Shown: positions 50,273-51,005 of the stretch, piece after piece
Layout of the letters: the number at the start of each line of letters is the position of its first letter
Numbering within the stretch: the stretch's first letter is position 1
From: Myxococcales bacterium
GTDB lineage: Bacteria > Myxococcota_A > Polyangia > Haliangiales > Haliangiaceae
Direction: 5' to 3'
Length of the DNA: 51,005 nucleotides
NCBI GenBank assembly: GCA_028287115.1
Contig: JAQBQF010000025.1
Coordinates: forward strand, 1 to 51,005
Position numbers and translations under genes: made by a program
The notes under the pieces: generated by a model
Seen by the model: only the letters and a program-made list of their open reading frames with translations
What the model was told of the DNA's origin: nothing
Database searches by the model: none

Positions 50273-51005
<733 letters not shown>

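Overview
The window is GC-rich chromosomal DNA with strong G/C bias at third codon positions. It is packed with Ser/Thr protein kinases, PEGA and FHA domains, a TIGR02996 domain, a bactofilin, an inverzincin protease, many lipoproteins and outer-membrane barrels. That mix points to a predatory or social deltaproteobacterium (Myxococcota; Haliangiales/Kofleriaceae or Polyangia seem most likely). No 16S or other marker is present to prove it. No tRNA, rRNA, intact insertion sequence, prophage or CRISPR array was found.

Layout. (1) 1-8542: left-truncated msrP, small membrane and cytosolic proteins, two envelope proteins, cysK, a short-chain dehydrogenase, a rhodanese lipoprotein interrupted by an in-frame TGA (candidate selenoprotein), and a beta-propeller lipoprotein. 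(2) 8551-15435: an M16 peptidase lipoprotein, a membrane Ser/Thr kinase, a small membrane protein, a gene remnant and a propeller-like exported protein. (3) 15302-24119: accessory region with signs of decay. It holds a truncated DUF5677-type protein, a frameshifted carboxypeptidase-regulatory-like repeat protein, an unknown lipoprotein, a GNAT acetyltransferase, an AbiEii toxin remnant, and a YceI pair behind a BlaI/CopY-type operator. (4) 24153-29844: a divergent signalling cluster (kinase + TPR protein one way; GHKL ATPase + double STAS/zinc-ribbon/PDZ membrane protein the other). (5) 29946-38961: a porin, then a tightly spaced envelope set (two lipoproteins, an OmpA/TSP3 protein, a TonB-dependent receptor, an FHA/TIGR02996 protein). 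(6) 39138-43023: a second GHKL ATPase of the same family, overlapping a PEGA-domain kinase gene. (7) 43121-44950: a lipoprotein and a bactofilin. (8) 44951-45834: a repeat-rich gap. (9) 45835 to the end: F-type ATP synthase operon b', b, delta, alpha, gamma, beta (beta cut by the window edge). F0 a and c are not here.

How the genes may work together. The strongest theme is a signalling architecture seen twice: a GHKL (RsbW-like) ATPase with a receiver-like N-terminus sits next to a Ser/Thr kinase. In the first copy it is also translationally coupled to a membrane protein carrying two STAS domains, two zinc ribbons and a PDZ-like periplasmic domain. This looks like a partner-switching circuit wired to a membrane sensor and to kinases. 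The second notable item is the candidate selenocysteine rhodanese at 6657-7088: the TGA falls on the conserved active-region cysteine and has a SECIS-like hairpin at the right distance.
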